Below are positions 1-9,492 of a DNA stretch of 47,993 bases, piece by piece. The notes below the pieces were generated by a model that saw nothing but the letters and a program-made list of their open reading frames with translations, did not search any database and was not told where the DNA came from. Source of the DNA: an uncultured Clostridia bacterium (GTDB taxonomy: Bacteria; Bacillota; Clostridia; TANB77; CAG-465). The translations under genes were made by a program, and so were the position numbers. The stretch lies in contig CANQVI010000006.1 in assembly GCA_947627255.1 (NCBI GenBank), forward strand, positions 1 to 47,993, in the 5' to 3' direction. Position 1 is the stretch's first letter, and each line of letters opens with the position of its first letter.

Positions 1-695
1 TATTTATTGCACATTTGAACAAATTCTTGTGGTACTGAAGAAGCTCCATGAAGTACAATAGGAAATCCTGGTAATCTGTTTCCAATTTCTTCTAGTATAT
101 CATATCTAAGTTTTGGCTCTCCTTTAAATTTATATGCTCCATGGCTTGTTCCTATTGCTATAGCTAAAGAATCGCATCCAGTTCTTTTTACAAATTCAAC
201 TGCTTCATCTGGATTAGTATACATTGCATCATCACTTGATACATTAACATCATCTTCAACTCCTGCAAGTTTTCCAAGTTCAGCCTCTACAACAACGCCT
301 CTTGCATGTGCATATTCAACAACTTTTTTAGTAAGTTCAACATTTTCTTCAAAACTGTATTTAGATCCATCTATCATTACTGATGTAAATCCACCATCTA
401 TACAGTCTTTACATGTTTCAAAATCTGGTCCATGGTCTAGATGTAATACTACAGGTATATCTTTTCCTGCTTGTTTATTACATTCAATAGCTGCTTCTAC
501 TAATTTTTTTAAATAGATAGGATTAGCATATTTTCTTGCACCAGCTGATACTTGTAGTATTACTGGTGAGTTTGTCTCATTTGCTGCTTCCATTATACCT
601 TGAATAATTTCCATATTATTCACGTTAAAAGCTCCTACTGCATAACCTCCTTCATATGCTTTTTTAAACATTTCTTCTGTTGTTACAAGTCCCAT
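1..695 (-). CDS. fba: Class II fructose-bisphosphate aldolase, truncated by the left window edge
   Basis: Minus-strand translation MGLVTTEEMFKKAYEGGYAVGAFNVNNMEIIQGIMEAANETNSPVILQVSAGARKY...VVLHLDHGPDFETCKDCIDGGFTSVMIDGS...; start ATG at 693-695, RBS upstream; frame runs off the window. Confidence 0.93.
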   Translation of the reverse strand, partial: MGLVTTEEMFKKAYEGGYAVGAFNVNNMEIIQGIMEAANETNSPVILQVSAGARKYANPIYLKKLVEAAIECNKQAGKDIPVVLHLDHGPDFETCKDCIDGGFTSVMIDGSKYSFEENVELTKKVVEYAHARGVVVEAELGKLAGVEDDVNVSSDDAMYTNPDEAVEFVKRTGCDSLAIAIGTSHGAYKFKGEPKLRYDILEEIGNRLPGFPIVLHGASSVPQEFVQMCNK

Positions 696-707
696 AAAAA
701 TACCCCC

Positions 708-2168
708 TTAATTATTTCCACTTGTTTTCTTTGGTTTTCTTTCTATTTGATATTCTTGTTGCTCTTTCTTTTGCTCTAACAATTCTTCATTTGCCTTTTT
801 CTCTATTTCATCTTTGGCAATATTTTGAATTCTTTCAATATCTTCTTCATCAATTTCATCCATATTTTGAACACCAGATCTTAATTGATCAAAAAACATA
901 TCATCATTTCTTTCTTGTGTTTTTTCAACATCTTTTTTTGTTTCTGAATATGTTGACTGTTTTGGTGTTTGTTCAATGTTTTCATCATATATTCTTCTTG
1001 ATGTTTGTGAGTCACCAATTTCTTTTGCGGCTTTATAGTTTCCTTTATCTATTTGTGATCTTTGTGCCTGTATAGTGTAATCGAAATTACGTTCATCTCT
1101 TACCTGCTCATCTCTTTTTACTTCATCAATAATTTCAGCCATTTTTGAATCAGTTACTTTTTGAGAATTGTTTTTAGAATCATCTAAGTTTTTATTATCT
1201 ATTCTACTATTTACAGCAGATTTATTTTCAAGTCCTGCCTCTTTAGCAAGTCTTTCATTTTCACCTTGAACTTCTAATTCTTGTGTATATTCATTTAATG
1301 AAGGCATATTTTGAATTAAATCATAGTTAGCTTTATCATATGCTTGTTTATACATAGCAATTTCTTGTGGAGTTTTTGATTTATCCATCATTGCATCCAC
1401 ATACTCTCTATGTTTTGCTTCTCTTACTTTATATAATCTATTAATTTCTATTGACCTTCTATTAGTTGTAGCTTCAACGCCTTTTTCAACATACTCAAAT
1501 TTATTTTTAAAATCTTCTCTTTGATTTTTTATATTTTTGTCCATTGAAAAATCTTTACCTGTTGTTCTATTATATCTAAGCTCAATTCTATCTAAATTTC
1601 TTTCCATAGCAATCATTTGCATAGCTTCTTTACTACTTATTGCAACGTCCATTGCTCCAAACTGAGAATTTTTCATTTTCAAAGCTAAAGATGCATAATC
1701 TTTATACATACTTTTATATGTAGCCTTATATATTCTTGATTGTAATTCTTTCTTTTTATCTTTTTCGCCTTCTTTTTTAGGCTCATTATTTTCTTCTTCA
1801 ATTAGTTCTTCATAGACTTCATCTTTAGTCTTTTTGTCTTGACCTTCTAAAGTTGAGTCAATTTCTTTCTTCATTTCCTCATGTTCTAATTGTTTCTTAG
1901 CTATTTCTTGTTGATTTAAATCATCTCTAGATATCTTTAAATATTTTTTCATTAAATCATTTTGGATATCTTCCTTATTTTGATTGCTATATATCTCTAG
2001 AATTTGATCATTAATAGTATTATCCTCTTTTTTAATAGGTTTTAACTTTTTAGATATTTCTTTATATGTTTGTGCTACTTCTCTTTGTCCATACGTTTTA
2101 GCTAAAGCATCATTTACATTATAGTCTCTACCGCTAATATTATCTAAAACTTTATCCCATAATCCCAT
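708..2168 (-). CDS. Highly charged, probably coiled-coil protein of unknown function
   Basis: Long intact ORF (486 aa), rich in K/E/D/Q/N; no signal peptide or TM segment seen; overlapping antisense ORF looks spurious. Confidence 0.8.
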   Translation of the reverse strand: MGLWDKVLDNISGRDYNVNDALAKTYGQREVAQTYKEISKKLKPIKKEDNTINDQILEIYSNQNKEDIQNDLMKKYLKISRDDLNQQEIAKKQLEHEEMKKEIDSTLEGQDKKTKDEVYEELIEEENNEPKKEGEKDKKKELQSRIYKATYKSMYKDYASLALKMKNSQFGAMDVAISSKEAMQMIAMERNLDRIELRYNRTTGKDFSMDKNIKNQREDFKNKFEYVEKGVEATTNRRSIEINRLYKVREAKHREYVDAMMDKSKTPQEIAMYKQAYDKANYDLIQNMPSLNEYTQELEVQGENERLAKEAGLENKSAVNSRIDNKNLDDSKNNSQKVTDSKMAEIIDEVKRDEQVRDERNFDYTIQAQRSQIDKGNYKAAKEIGDSQTSRRIYDENIEQTPKQSTYSETKKDVEKTQERNDDMFFDQLRSGVQNMDEIDEEDIERIQNIAKDEIEKKANEELLEQKKEQQEYQIERKPKKTSGNN

Positions 2169-2228
2169 AATATCCCCTCATTTCTAAAACTATTCTACTA
2201 TATATTTTTCTATTTTTCAAGAACAAAT

Positions 2229-2984
2229 TTAAAAGTCAATTTCAAGACTTATAGGACAATGGTCACTACCCATAACTTGAGTATAAATATTTGCCTCTTT
2301 AATATTATCTTTTAAAGAATCAGATACTATAAAATAATCTAGTCGCCATCCTATATTTTTCTCTCTTGCATTTCTCATATATGACCACCAAGAATATTCA
2401 ATTTTATCTGGATATAAATATCTATATGTATCTATAAATCCATTTGATAATAAATTAGTCATTTTTTCTCTTTCTTGATCAGTAAATCCAGCACTAAAAT
2501 GATTAGTTTTTGGATTTTTTATATCTATTTCCTGATGTGCTACATTTAAATCTCCACAATATATTACTGGTTTGTTTTTCTCTAGATTTTTGAAATATTT
2601 TAGTATTTCATCTTCCCAGCTCATTCTATAATCTAGTCTTTCTAATTCTCTTTTTGAATTTGGTGTATAGCAATTTACCAAATAGAACTTATCATACTCT
2701 AAAGTTATAATTCTTCCCTCATTGTCATAATCTTCAATGCCAAGTCCATATGTAACATTTAATGGTTTTTCTTTAGTAAATATTATAGTTCCAGAATATC
2801 CTTTTTTCTGAGCACTATTCATATATCTATAATATCCATCATAATTTATGTCCAATGCTTGATCTTCTTGCATTTTTGTTTCTTGAATACAAAAAGCATC
2901 TGCGTCAATACTTTTAAAAAAGTCATTAAAGCCTTTTGTTATACATGCTCTTAATCCATTTACATTCCATGATACTAACTTCAT
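2229..2984 (-). CDS. xth: Exodeoxyribonuclease III
   Basis: MKLVSWNVNGLRA, CIQETKMQ, YCGDLNVAH, GWRLDYFIVS, SDHCPI motifs of the ExoIII/AP endonuclease family. Confidence 0.95.
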   Translation of the reverse strand: MKLVSWNVNGLRACITKGFNDFFKSIDADAFCIQETKMQEDQALDINYDGYYRYMNSAQKKGYSGTIIFTKEKPLNVTYGLGIEDYDNEGRIITLEYDKFYLVNCYTPNSKRELERLDYRMSWEDEILKYFKNLEKNKPVIYCGDLNVAHQEIDIKNPKTNHFSAGFTDQEREKMTNLLSNGFIDTYRYLYPDKIEYSWWSYMRNAREKNIGWRLDYFIVSDSLKDNIKEANIYTQVMGSDHCPISLEIDF

Positions 2985-3619
2985 TATTTTTCCTCCTTAA
3001 CAAATTTTTTGCAAAAACTTGGCCTATGTAGTGGTGTAAGACCATATTTTTGTATTGCCTCAATATGTGCTTTTGTACCATAACCCTTATGCTTTGCAAA
3101 GCCATATTCAGGATATTTTTTATCCCATTCAATTAACATTCTATCTCTTGTAACTTTTGCTATAATTGATGCGGCAGCTATTGACTCAGATTTTGCATCA
3201 CCTGATATAACTGTTTCTCCTTTTATATCTATATCTATCATTTGATTGCCATCAATTAATACATATTCTGGTCTTATTTTTAAGTTATCTATTGCCTCTT
3301 TCATAGCAAGTTTAGTAGCATTTAATATATTTACTTTTTCTATTATATCCACATCTTTTATTCCAATACCTACTGCAAGTGCATTTGACATTATATCTTC
3401 ATATAATTTTTCTCTCTTTTTCTCAGATAGCTTTTTAGAATCATTTACACCTTCTATCATATCATCTGGTTTAAGTATTACAGCAGCAGCTACAACAGGT
3501 CCACATAATGGTCCACGTCCTGCCTCATCTACTCCACAAATAATCTTATATCCTTTCTGATACAAGCTATCTTCTATTTCAAGCATATGTTTTAATCTTT
3601 CTTCCTCTTTTTCTTTCAT
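2984..3619 (-). CDS. rnhB: Ribonuclease HII (start refined to internal ATG, MKEKEEERLKHML)
   Basis: ICGVDEAGRGPLCGPVVAAAVIL, DGN, AAASIIAKVTRD motifs; GAGGT RBS precedes ATG at 3617-3619; track start is at 3661. Confidence 0.95.
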   Translation of the reverse strand: MKEKEEERLKHMLEIEDSLYQKGYKIICGVDEAGRGPLCGPVVAAAVILKPDDMIEGVNDSKKLSEKKREKLYEDIMSNALAVGIGIKDVDIIEKVNILNATKLAMKEAIDNLKIRPEYVLIDGNQMIDIDIKGETVISGDAKSESIAAASIIAKVTRDRMLIEWDKKYPEYGFAKHKGYGTKAHIEAIQKYGLTPLHRPSFCKKFVKEEK

Positions 3620-3682
3620 AATTACCTCACTATCATGGTAATTATATAACAATATTTTCAAAAAGTATATATATAAATTAAT

Positions 3683-3709
3683 AAAGTAGGATAAAATTTA
3701 TCCTACTTT
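3683..3709 (-). terminator. Hairpin downstream of rnhB, overlapping the 3' end of rsmI
   Basis: Inverted repeat aaagtaggataaa / tttatcctacttt. Confidence 0.5.
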
Positions 3710-4560
3710 ATATCTAAACATTCTTTATATATTTCATTTTTATTAACACCATATTCTTTTGCAACTTTCTTTATTGCTTCTTTTTTGTCCATTCCTTGAC
3801 TAATATATAATTTTACTACATCTTTAGGGTCTGTTTTTTCTAATTCTTCTTTTTTCTTTTTATTAATTTCTTCCTCAGATTTTCCCTCTACTATTAAAAC
3901 AATTTCGCCTTTTATTCCATTTTCTTCTATTTTCTCTATAGCCTCTTTAAAAGTTGTATTTACATATTCTTCATGTATTTTAGTAAGTTCCCTACAAATA
4001 CATATATTTCTATTTCCAAATATTTCATACATATCTTTTAATGTATATAATATTTTATGTGGTGCTTCATAAAATATCATTGTTCTAACTTCGTCTTTTA
4101 GTTCATTTAACCTATTAATTCTTTGCTTTTTACTTACAGACAAAAAGCCTTCAAATGTAAATCTTGTAGAATCAAGACCAGATTTAACAACAGCTGTAAT
4201 TAATGCAGTAACTCCTGGTATTACTTCTATTTTATAATCATTTTCTACTAAAAATCTAACAAGACCTTGTCCCGGGTCAGATATAATTGGCATACCAGCA
4301 TCTGAAACTAAAGCTATATTTTTTCCTTCATCTAAAAGTGATACTACCATATTAATTTTGGCATCTTCATTATGTCTGTGATAGCTTATCATTTGCTTAG
4401 ATATATTTAAGTGATTTAACAATTTCATTGTTTGTCTTGTATCTTCTGCAAGAATTAAATCTACTTCTTGAAGTGTTTCTATTGCTCTTAATGTTATATC
4501 TTTTAAGTTCCCAATAGGTGTACCCACAACATATAATACACCTTTTTCGTTATTTTTCAT
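3703..4560 (-). CDS. rsmI: 16S rRNA (cytidine(1402)-2'-O)-methyltransferase
   Basis: LYVVGTPIGNLKDITLRAIETL, LAEDTRQT, LVSDAGMPIISDPG motifs. Confidence 0.95.
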   Translation of the reverse strand: MKNNEKGVLYVVGTPIGNLKDITLRAIETLQEVDLILAEDTRQTMKLLNHLNISKQMISYHRHNEDAKINMVVSLLDEGKNIALVSDAGMPIISDPGQGLVRFLVENDYKIEVIPGVTALITAVVKSGLDSTRFTFEGFLSVSKKQRINRLNELKDEVRTMIFYEAPHKILYTLKDMYEIFGNRNICICRELTKIHEEYVNTTFKEAIEKIEENGIKGEIVLIVEGKSEEEINKKKKEELEKTDPKDVVKLYISQGMDKKEAIKKVAKEYGVNKNEIYKECLDIK

Positions 4561-5287
4561 TTTTATCTGCTCCTATTCCATATATATTATGTATCTCTTT
4601 AGAATAATTACCATTTTCATCATATTCATATAATGGTGGTAAAATATTAAGTTCTTTTCCACCATAGTATACATATTCAATTAATACTATACTTGGCATA
4701 CTGTTTGTAGTAGGATATACAAACCTAATCTTTTTAGGCTCTAATTTATACTTTCTTGCAATAGTAATTAAATCTGCTAACCTTTGTGGTTTATGCACAA
4801 GATATAGTTTTCCCTTTTGTTTTAAAATCTTTGAAGTGCATGAAAATATATCTTCTAGCTTACATTCTTTTTCATGTCTTGCTATATATTTTACATCATT
4901 TGAATTTTCTGTTCCTGTTCCTACCTCTTTATATGGTGGATTTGATACAACAATATCTACTTTCTTAGAAATATTAAAATCTTTAATATTAAGATTATAT
5001 GGTATTATCTTATCTTCTAATTTGTTTAATTTAATATTCTTTTCTAGTAAATCATACATTTCCTTTTGAAGCTCTACAGCATAGATTTTACTATATTTTT
5101 TCTTTTGTGAAGCAATAATACTAATAACTCCACTACCAGAACACAAATCTACAATTTCATTTTTACTACTATTAGACTCAATAAAATTTGCTATTAATAC
5201 ACTATCTATTCCAAAACAAAAGTAGTCTGTATTTTGTATTATTTTTTTACCATTTATTCCTAAATCATCTATACGTTCTTTATTCAT
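4550..5287 (-). CDS. TrmN6-like tRNA1(Val) (adenine(37)-N6)-methyltransferase / class I methyltransferase
   Basis: VDLCSGSGVISI SAM motif and VSNPPY catalytic motif; overlaps rsmI start, a common neighbour. Confidence 0.85.
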   Translation of the reverse strand: MNKERIDDLGINGKKIIQNTDYFCFGIDSVLIANFIESNSSKNEIVDLCSGSGVISIIASQKKKYSKIYAVELQKEMYDLLEKNIKLNKLEDKIIPYNLNIKDFNISKKVDIVVSNPPYKEVGTGTENSNDVKYIARHEKECKLEDIFSCTSKILKQKGKLYLVHKPQRLADLITIARKYKLEPKKIRFVYPTTNSMPSIVLIEYVYYGGKELNILPPLYEYDENGNYSKEIHNIYGIGADKNEK

Positions 5288-5423
5288 ATTTCTCTCTTTC
5301 TAAACAAGTATATTATACAATAATTGCAATTAATTTTCAATATTAAAAATATTAGAATATATTTATTTTATAGCTATTTATTTTACAATAAAAATATTGT
5401 ATAATCTATCTTAGGAGAAAAAG

Positions 5424-6350
5424 ATGAAATTAAATTACAAAGTTTTAAAATATGATGAAAACAAAAAATTAAAAGATATATTAAAAAAACGATTAAATAT
5501 TTCAACTGAGCTTTTAAAAAAGCTCAAATATTCTAACTCAATATTTGTAAATAACAAAAACGAGTTTGTAAACTATATTGTAAAAGAAAATGATGAAATT
5601 TTAGTTGATTTAGAAAATTACTTGTTACTTAAAGATGCACCTAAATTTGAAGATAAATTTATATTAAATGATGCTCCTTTAGATATACTTTATGAAGATG
5701 AATATTTATTAATAGTAAATAAACCTGCAAATATGCCTACTCATCCTAGTTCAGATAACTATGATAATACACTTTCAAATATTGTTGCTTCTTATTTAAA
5801 AAAACAAAATATATTTAATATACATATAGTAACAAGATTAGATAAAAATACTACTGGTATTTGTATTTTTGCAAAAAACGAATATATACAAGAATTATTT
5901 GTAAGGAAAAAGGATAAAATTAATCTTCAAAAAGAATATATTGCAATAGTTAATGGCATAGTTGAAAATAATCACGATATAATAACTAAAAATATAAAGA
6001 GAATGGAAAACACTATTATTCTTAGAGAAACTACTGATTTAGATCTAGGTGATTGGGCTAAAACTGAATATACCGTACTCAAACGTAATCTTGACTTAAA
6101 TTATACAGTTCTAAAAGTTTTACTTCATACCGGTAGAACTCATCAAATAAGAGTACATATGATAGATATAGGGCATATTCTACTTGGAGATACACTATAT
6201 GCTACACATTATAATATTGAAAATATTGACAAACTAATTAGTAGACAAGCACTACATGCATATAGCGTAACTTTTAACCATCCAATAACAAACGAGGTTA
6301 TTAAAATAGTGGCACCTATTCCCGAAGATATGAAAAAATTAATAAAATAA
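5424..6350 (+). CDS. RluA-family pseudouridine synthase
   Basis: S4-like N-terminus, LYEDEYLLIVNKPANMPTHPS, VTRLDKNTTG, LHTGRTHQIRVHM motifs. Confidence 0.92.
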   Translation: MKLNYKVLKYDENKKLKDILKKRLNISTELLKKLKYSNSIFVNNKNEFVNYIVKENDEILVDLENYLLLKDAPKFEDKFILNDAPLDILYEDEYLLIVNKPANMPTHPSSDNYDNTLSNIVASYLKKQNIFNIHIVTRLDKNTTGICIFAKNEYIQELFVRKKDKINLQKEYIAIVNGIVENNHDIITKNIKRMENTIILRETTDLDLGDWAKTEYTVLKRNLDLNYTVLKVLLHTGRTHQIRVHMIDIGHILLGDTLYATHYNIENIDKLISRQALHAYSVTFNHPITNEVIKIVAPIPEDMKKLIK

Positions 6351-6385
6351 AAAGAAGCAGAATTATTGAGTTCTACTTCTTTTTT
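6347..6385. terminator. Hairpin terminator between convergent genes
   Basis: aaagaag c agaa ... ttct a cttcttttttt inverted repeat; overlaps the end of the downstream minus-strand CDS. Confidence 0.6.
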
Positions 6386-7125
6386 AGTACATCTACAACT
6401 TGTCTAAAATTTCTTAATTGAATTCCCCTATTGTATATAGAAGTTAAGCCAAACTTGTCAGCAACTCCATTAATAAGTTTCATAATATATTTTATGGCTT
6501 TACTATTACCTATATAAATATATGGAGAACCAATTCTGTAAGAATTAAGCAAATCGTCAGAAAAATTATTTCCTATTACGCATACTTTGCCATTAGAGTT
6601 TTCTACCATCTCTCTAAATTGCTTTTTCTTCTTAGTATTTCTTAGTATCACAAGATGCAATTTTTCTTTATATAGACTTTCCATTTTAAACAAATGATTA
6701 TCTAATAAATTTTTTGCATACACGTTTTTAGTTACAATAGCAATTTCATATCCATCATCTATAAGTTTTACAAGAGATGTAGCATAAACACCTAATAGTT
6801 CAATTCTTGCCAATTCTTCATACATACTTCCATACATTGATTTGCACTCTTTATAGCTATACTTACTAAATAATGAGTAAAATACAAGTCTTAGCTTTAG
6901 TCCTGTATAGCCATTACCTAAAATGTCTAATCTGTTTATCTTCCATAAAATATTATCTATAGTGTCGATTATTCTGCTGTCTGGAAATATTTCTTTTATT
7001 ATTATGTTGTCGATTTTTTCAAAATCTATTAATGTACCATCAAGGTCAATTATTAATAGTTTTGAATCCTTTAGCATTTTTTTTAGATATCCATCATAGT
7101 TAGATAAATTTTTAGAGCCTGTCAT
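6373..7125 (-). CDS. HAD-superfamily hydrolase
   Basis: LLIIDLDGTLIDFE motif I, VTKN motif II, VIGNNFSDDLLN motif IV. Confidence 0.75.
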   Translation of the reverse strand: MTGSKNLSNYDGYLKKMLKDSKLLIIDLDGTLIDFEKIDNIIIKEIFPDSRIIDTIDNILWKINRLDILGNGYTGLKLRLVFYSLFSKYSYKECKSMYGSMYEELARIELLGVYATSLVKLIDDGYEIAIVTKNVYAKNLLDNHLFKMESLYKEKLHLVILRNTKKKKQFREMVENSNGKVCVIGNNFSDDLLNSYRIGSPYIYIGNSKAIKYIMKLINGVADKFGLTSIYNRGIQLRNFRQVVDVLKKK

Positions 7126-7154
7126 GTTTGACCACCTCTTTCCATATAAAAATA

Positions 7155-8270
7155 CTATTTAAGTATATCATTTTTTACATAATTTTTCAAGTATTCATAT
7201 ATGAATTCATCTATCTTTCCATCCATAACTGCCTGAACATTACCTGTTTCGTATCCTGTTCTATGGTCTTTTACTAATGTATATGGACAAAATACATAGG
7301 ATCTAATTTGACTTCCCCATGCAATATCTGTAACTTCTCCTTTAATATTATTTATTTTTTTATCATGATTTTCTTTTTCTAATTTATATAGCTTAGCTTT
7401 TAACATTTTCATTGCATATTCTCTATTTTGCATTTGTGAACGTTCTGTCTGACAAGTTACAACAATTCCTGTAGGTATATGTTTTAATCTTACTGCTGAT
7501 GATGTTTTATTTACGTGTTGTCCACCAGCACCACTTGCTCTATATACATCCATTTGTATATCTTCTGGCCTTATATCCACATTAATTTCATCAGAAATTT
7601 CTGGTAAAACCTCAAGAGCAGCAAAAGAAGTATGTCTTCTACTATTTGCATCAAAAGGTGAAATTCTAACTAATCTATGTACTCCTGCTTCACCTTTAGT
7701 ATATCCGTATGCATTCTCACCTTTTATTAAAAATGAAACAGATTTTACTCCTGCTTCTTCTCCATCTTGATAATCTAATACCTCAATTTCAAATTCCATC
7801 CTTTGTGCCCATCTACTATACATTCTATATAGCATTAAAGCCCAATCTTGTGACTCTGTACCACCAGCACCTGGATGAATTGTAATTATGGCATTATTTT
7901 TATCATACTCATCAGATAATAAAGTAGTAACTTCTAATTTTTCTAAGTCTTTTTCTAATTTTGAAACTAGATTTTTTGCCTCTTTAAAAGCCTCAACATC
8001 ATTTTCTTCTTTTGAAAGTTCCAAATAAGTATATGCATCTTCATATTCTTTTTCGACCGAATAATATTTAGCTATATCTGATTTTATTTGTTTCATTTCA
8101 GATAAAATTTTAGAAGAATTTTCATTATCATTCCAAAAATTTTCTTCTAGAGTTAGTTTTTCTAATTCTTTTAATCTAACTTCTTTTTCCTCTACTCTTA
8201 TAGCTTTTTTTAAAGTATCTAATTTTGCTTTATATTCTTCTAAAATTATTCTTATACTATCATAATCCAT
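7155..8270 (-). CDS. prfB: Peptide chain release factor 2 (single continuous frame; start probably MDYDSIRI)
   Basis: RISPFDANSRRHTSF (SPF motif) and SGAGGQHVNKTSSAVRL (GGQ motif); track start at 8285, alternative ATG at 8268-8270. Confidence 0.95.
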   Translation of the reverse strand: MDYDSIRIILEEYKAKLDTLKKAIRVEEKEVRLKELEKLTLEENFWNDNENSSKILSEMKQIKSDIAKYYSVEKEYEDAYTYLELSKEENDVEAFKEAKNLVSKLEKDLEKLEVTTLLSDEYDKNNAIITIHPGAGGTESQDWALMLYRMYSRWAQRMEFEIEVLDYQDGEEAGVKSVSFLIKGENAYGYTKGEAGVHRLVRISPFDANSRRHTSFAALEVLPEISDEINVDIRPEDIQMDVYRASGAGGQHVNKTSSAVRLKHIPTGIVVTCQTERSQMQNREYAMKMLKAKLYKLEKENHDKKINNIKGEVTDIAWGSQIRSYVFCPYTLVKDHRTGYETGNVQAVMDGKIDEFIYEYLKNYVKNDILK

Positions 8271-8971
8271 TATATCACATCCCATATTTCATCATGTGTT
8301 TCTAATTCATTAGGTAGAAATTTAAACTCTAAATATTCATCCTTTGTAGGGTGAAAAAATGATAAATAATATGAAAATAACGCTAAATTTTGTCCAACTT
8401 TATTTACTTTTTGTCCATATTTAATATCGCCATATAAAGGATGACCAATATTTGCAAATTGTAGTCTAATTTGATGATGTCTACCTGTATGTAAATCTAC
8501 ATCTACTAATGAATAGTCTTTTTGATTATATTTAAAGTTTTTTATAACTTTATATTCAAGAATTGCCTCTTTAGCACCTTTTACAGATTTATCTACAACT
8601 TTAGACATATTTAGTCTTTCATTTTTTATTAAATAATTTCTTAATTCAATTTTTTTGTCTGATACTTCCATAGTACCATTTACTATAGCTAAATATCTCT
8701 TTTTTACATTTTTCTGTCTTATATATTCAGATATTCTAGAAGCAGCTTTTGAAGTCTTAGCAAATACCATAACTCCACCTACCATTCTATCTAATCTGTG
8801 AACTAATCCTAAATATACATTTCCTGGTTTGTTATATTTTTCTTTAATATATTGCTTAATTATAGTAAGCATATCTAAATCCCCTGTTTTATCTGCTTGA
8901 GTAGGAATTTTAGCTTCTTTTACAACTACAATTATATGATTATCTTCATACAATATTTTTAAATCTTGCAT
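8270..8971 (-). CDS. RluA-family pseudouridine synthase (second copy, no S4 domain)
   Basis: LVHRLDRMVGGVMVFAKTSKAA and LHTGRHHQIRLQF motifs. Confidence 0.92.
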   Translation of the reverse strand: MQDLKILYEDNHIIVVVKEAKIPTQADKTGDLDMLTIIKQYIKEKYNKPGNVYLGLVHRLDRMVGGVMVFAKTSKAASRISEYIRQKNVKKRYLAIVNGTMEVSDKKIELRNYLIKNERLNMSKVVDKSVKGAKEAILEYKVIKNFKYNQKDYSLVDVDLHTGRHHQIRLQFANIGHPLYGDIKYGQKVNKVGQNLALFSYYLSFFHPTKDEYLEFKFLPNELETHDEIWDVI

Positions 8972-8992
8972 TTTAAACTCTCCCTAAACGCG

Positions 8993-9018
8993 AAAAAACC
9001 CCACTGTTTTGTGGAGTT
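8993..9018 (-). terminator. Intrinsic terminator after rpmF
   Basis: Minus strand ACTCCAC AAAACA GTGGGGT followed by TTTTT. Confidence 0.8.
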
Positions 9019-9026
9019 ACTTTTAA

Positions 9027-9221
9027 TTACGCTTCTTTTTTTGGTTCTTTAATTTCAACTACTTGTTTTTTATTGTAATATCCACAAGAAGGACATGCTT
9101 TGTGTGAAAGTACTGGTTCACCGCAGTTAGCGCAAGTAGATAAATTTGTTTCTTCTAATTTCCATGTAGAACGTTTTGTATGTGTTCTTTGTTTTGACCA
9201 TCTTCTTTTTGGTTGTGCCAT
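9027..9221 (-). CDS. rpmF: 50S ribosomal protein L32 (zinc-binding C+ form)
   Basis: MAQPKRRWSKQRTHTKRSTWKLE...CANCGEPVLSHKACPSCGYYNKKQVV. Confidence 0.97.
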   Translation of the reverse strand: MAQPKRRWSKQRTHTKRSTWKLEETNLSTCANCGEPVLSHKACPSCGYYNKKQVVEIKEPKKEA

Positions 9222-9492
9222 TTATATTCCCTCCTTAAAAGCCATATACAACTATGCTTTTGAACATAGGTATTATCTTAAAATTAATTTGTTACTCGTA
9301 TATTATATAATAGTTGATATAAAAAGTCAAGTTATAGTTTAAAAAATCATAATAAATATTTAGTAACAAAATATGTAATATTTTTAGTTTTTATGTAAAT
9401 TTTTGCTTAACTCTTTATTTTAGCATCAAACTATGTTATAATGTATAAGGTTTTTTATATTGTATATCTATTTTAATAAAGGAGGTAGTATT

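Noticed and set aside
722-1075. Plus-strand ORF MFSLVFFLFDILVAL... and similar Phe/Leu/Ser-rich plus-strand ORFs (e.g. 3246, 4786, 4836, 15108, 15345, 16631, 19021, 19134, 20703, 23236, 26580, 27548, 30895, 33647, 42138, 44905)
   Set aside because: They lie antisense to well-supported genes, lack convincing RBSs and have the composition expected from antisense of AT-rich, Lys/Glu-rich coding DNA.
2926-3132. Minus-strand ORF MNGIKNILNMALQSI... overlapping xth and rnhB
   Set aside because: Out of frame with both well-supported genes; spurious.
5424-6350. TRLD instead of HRLD in the RluA-type active-site motif
   Set aside because: The catalytic Asp is retained and the preceding position is not invariant in the family, so I do not consider it notable.
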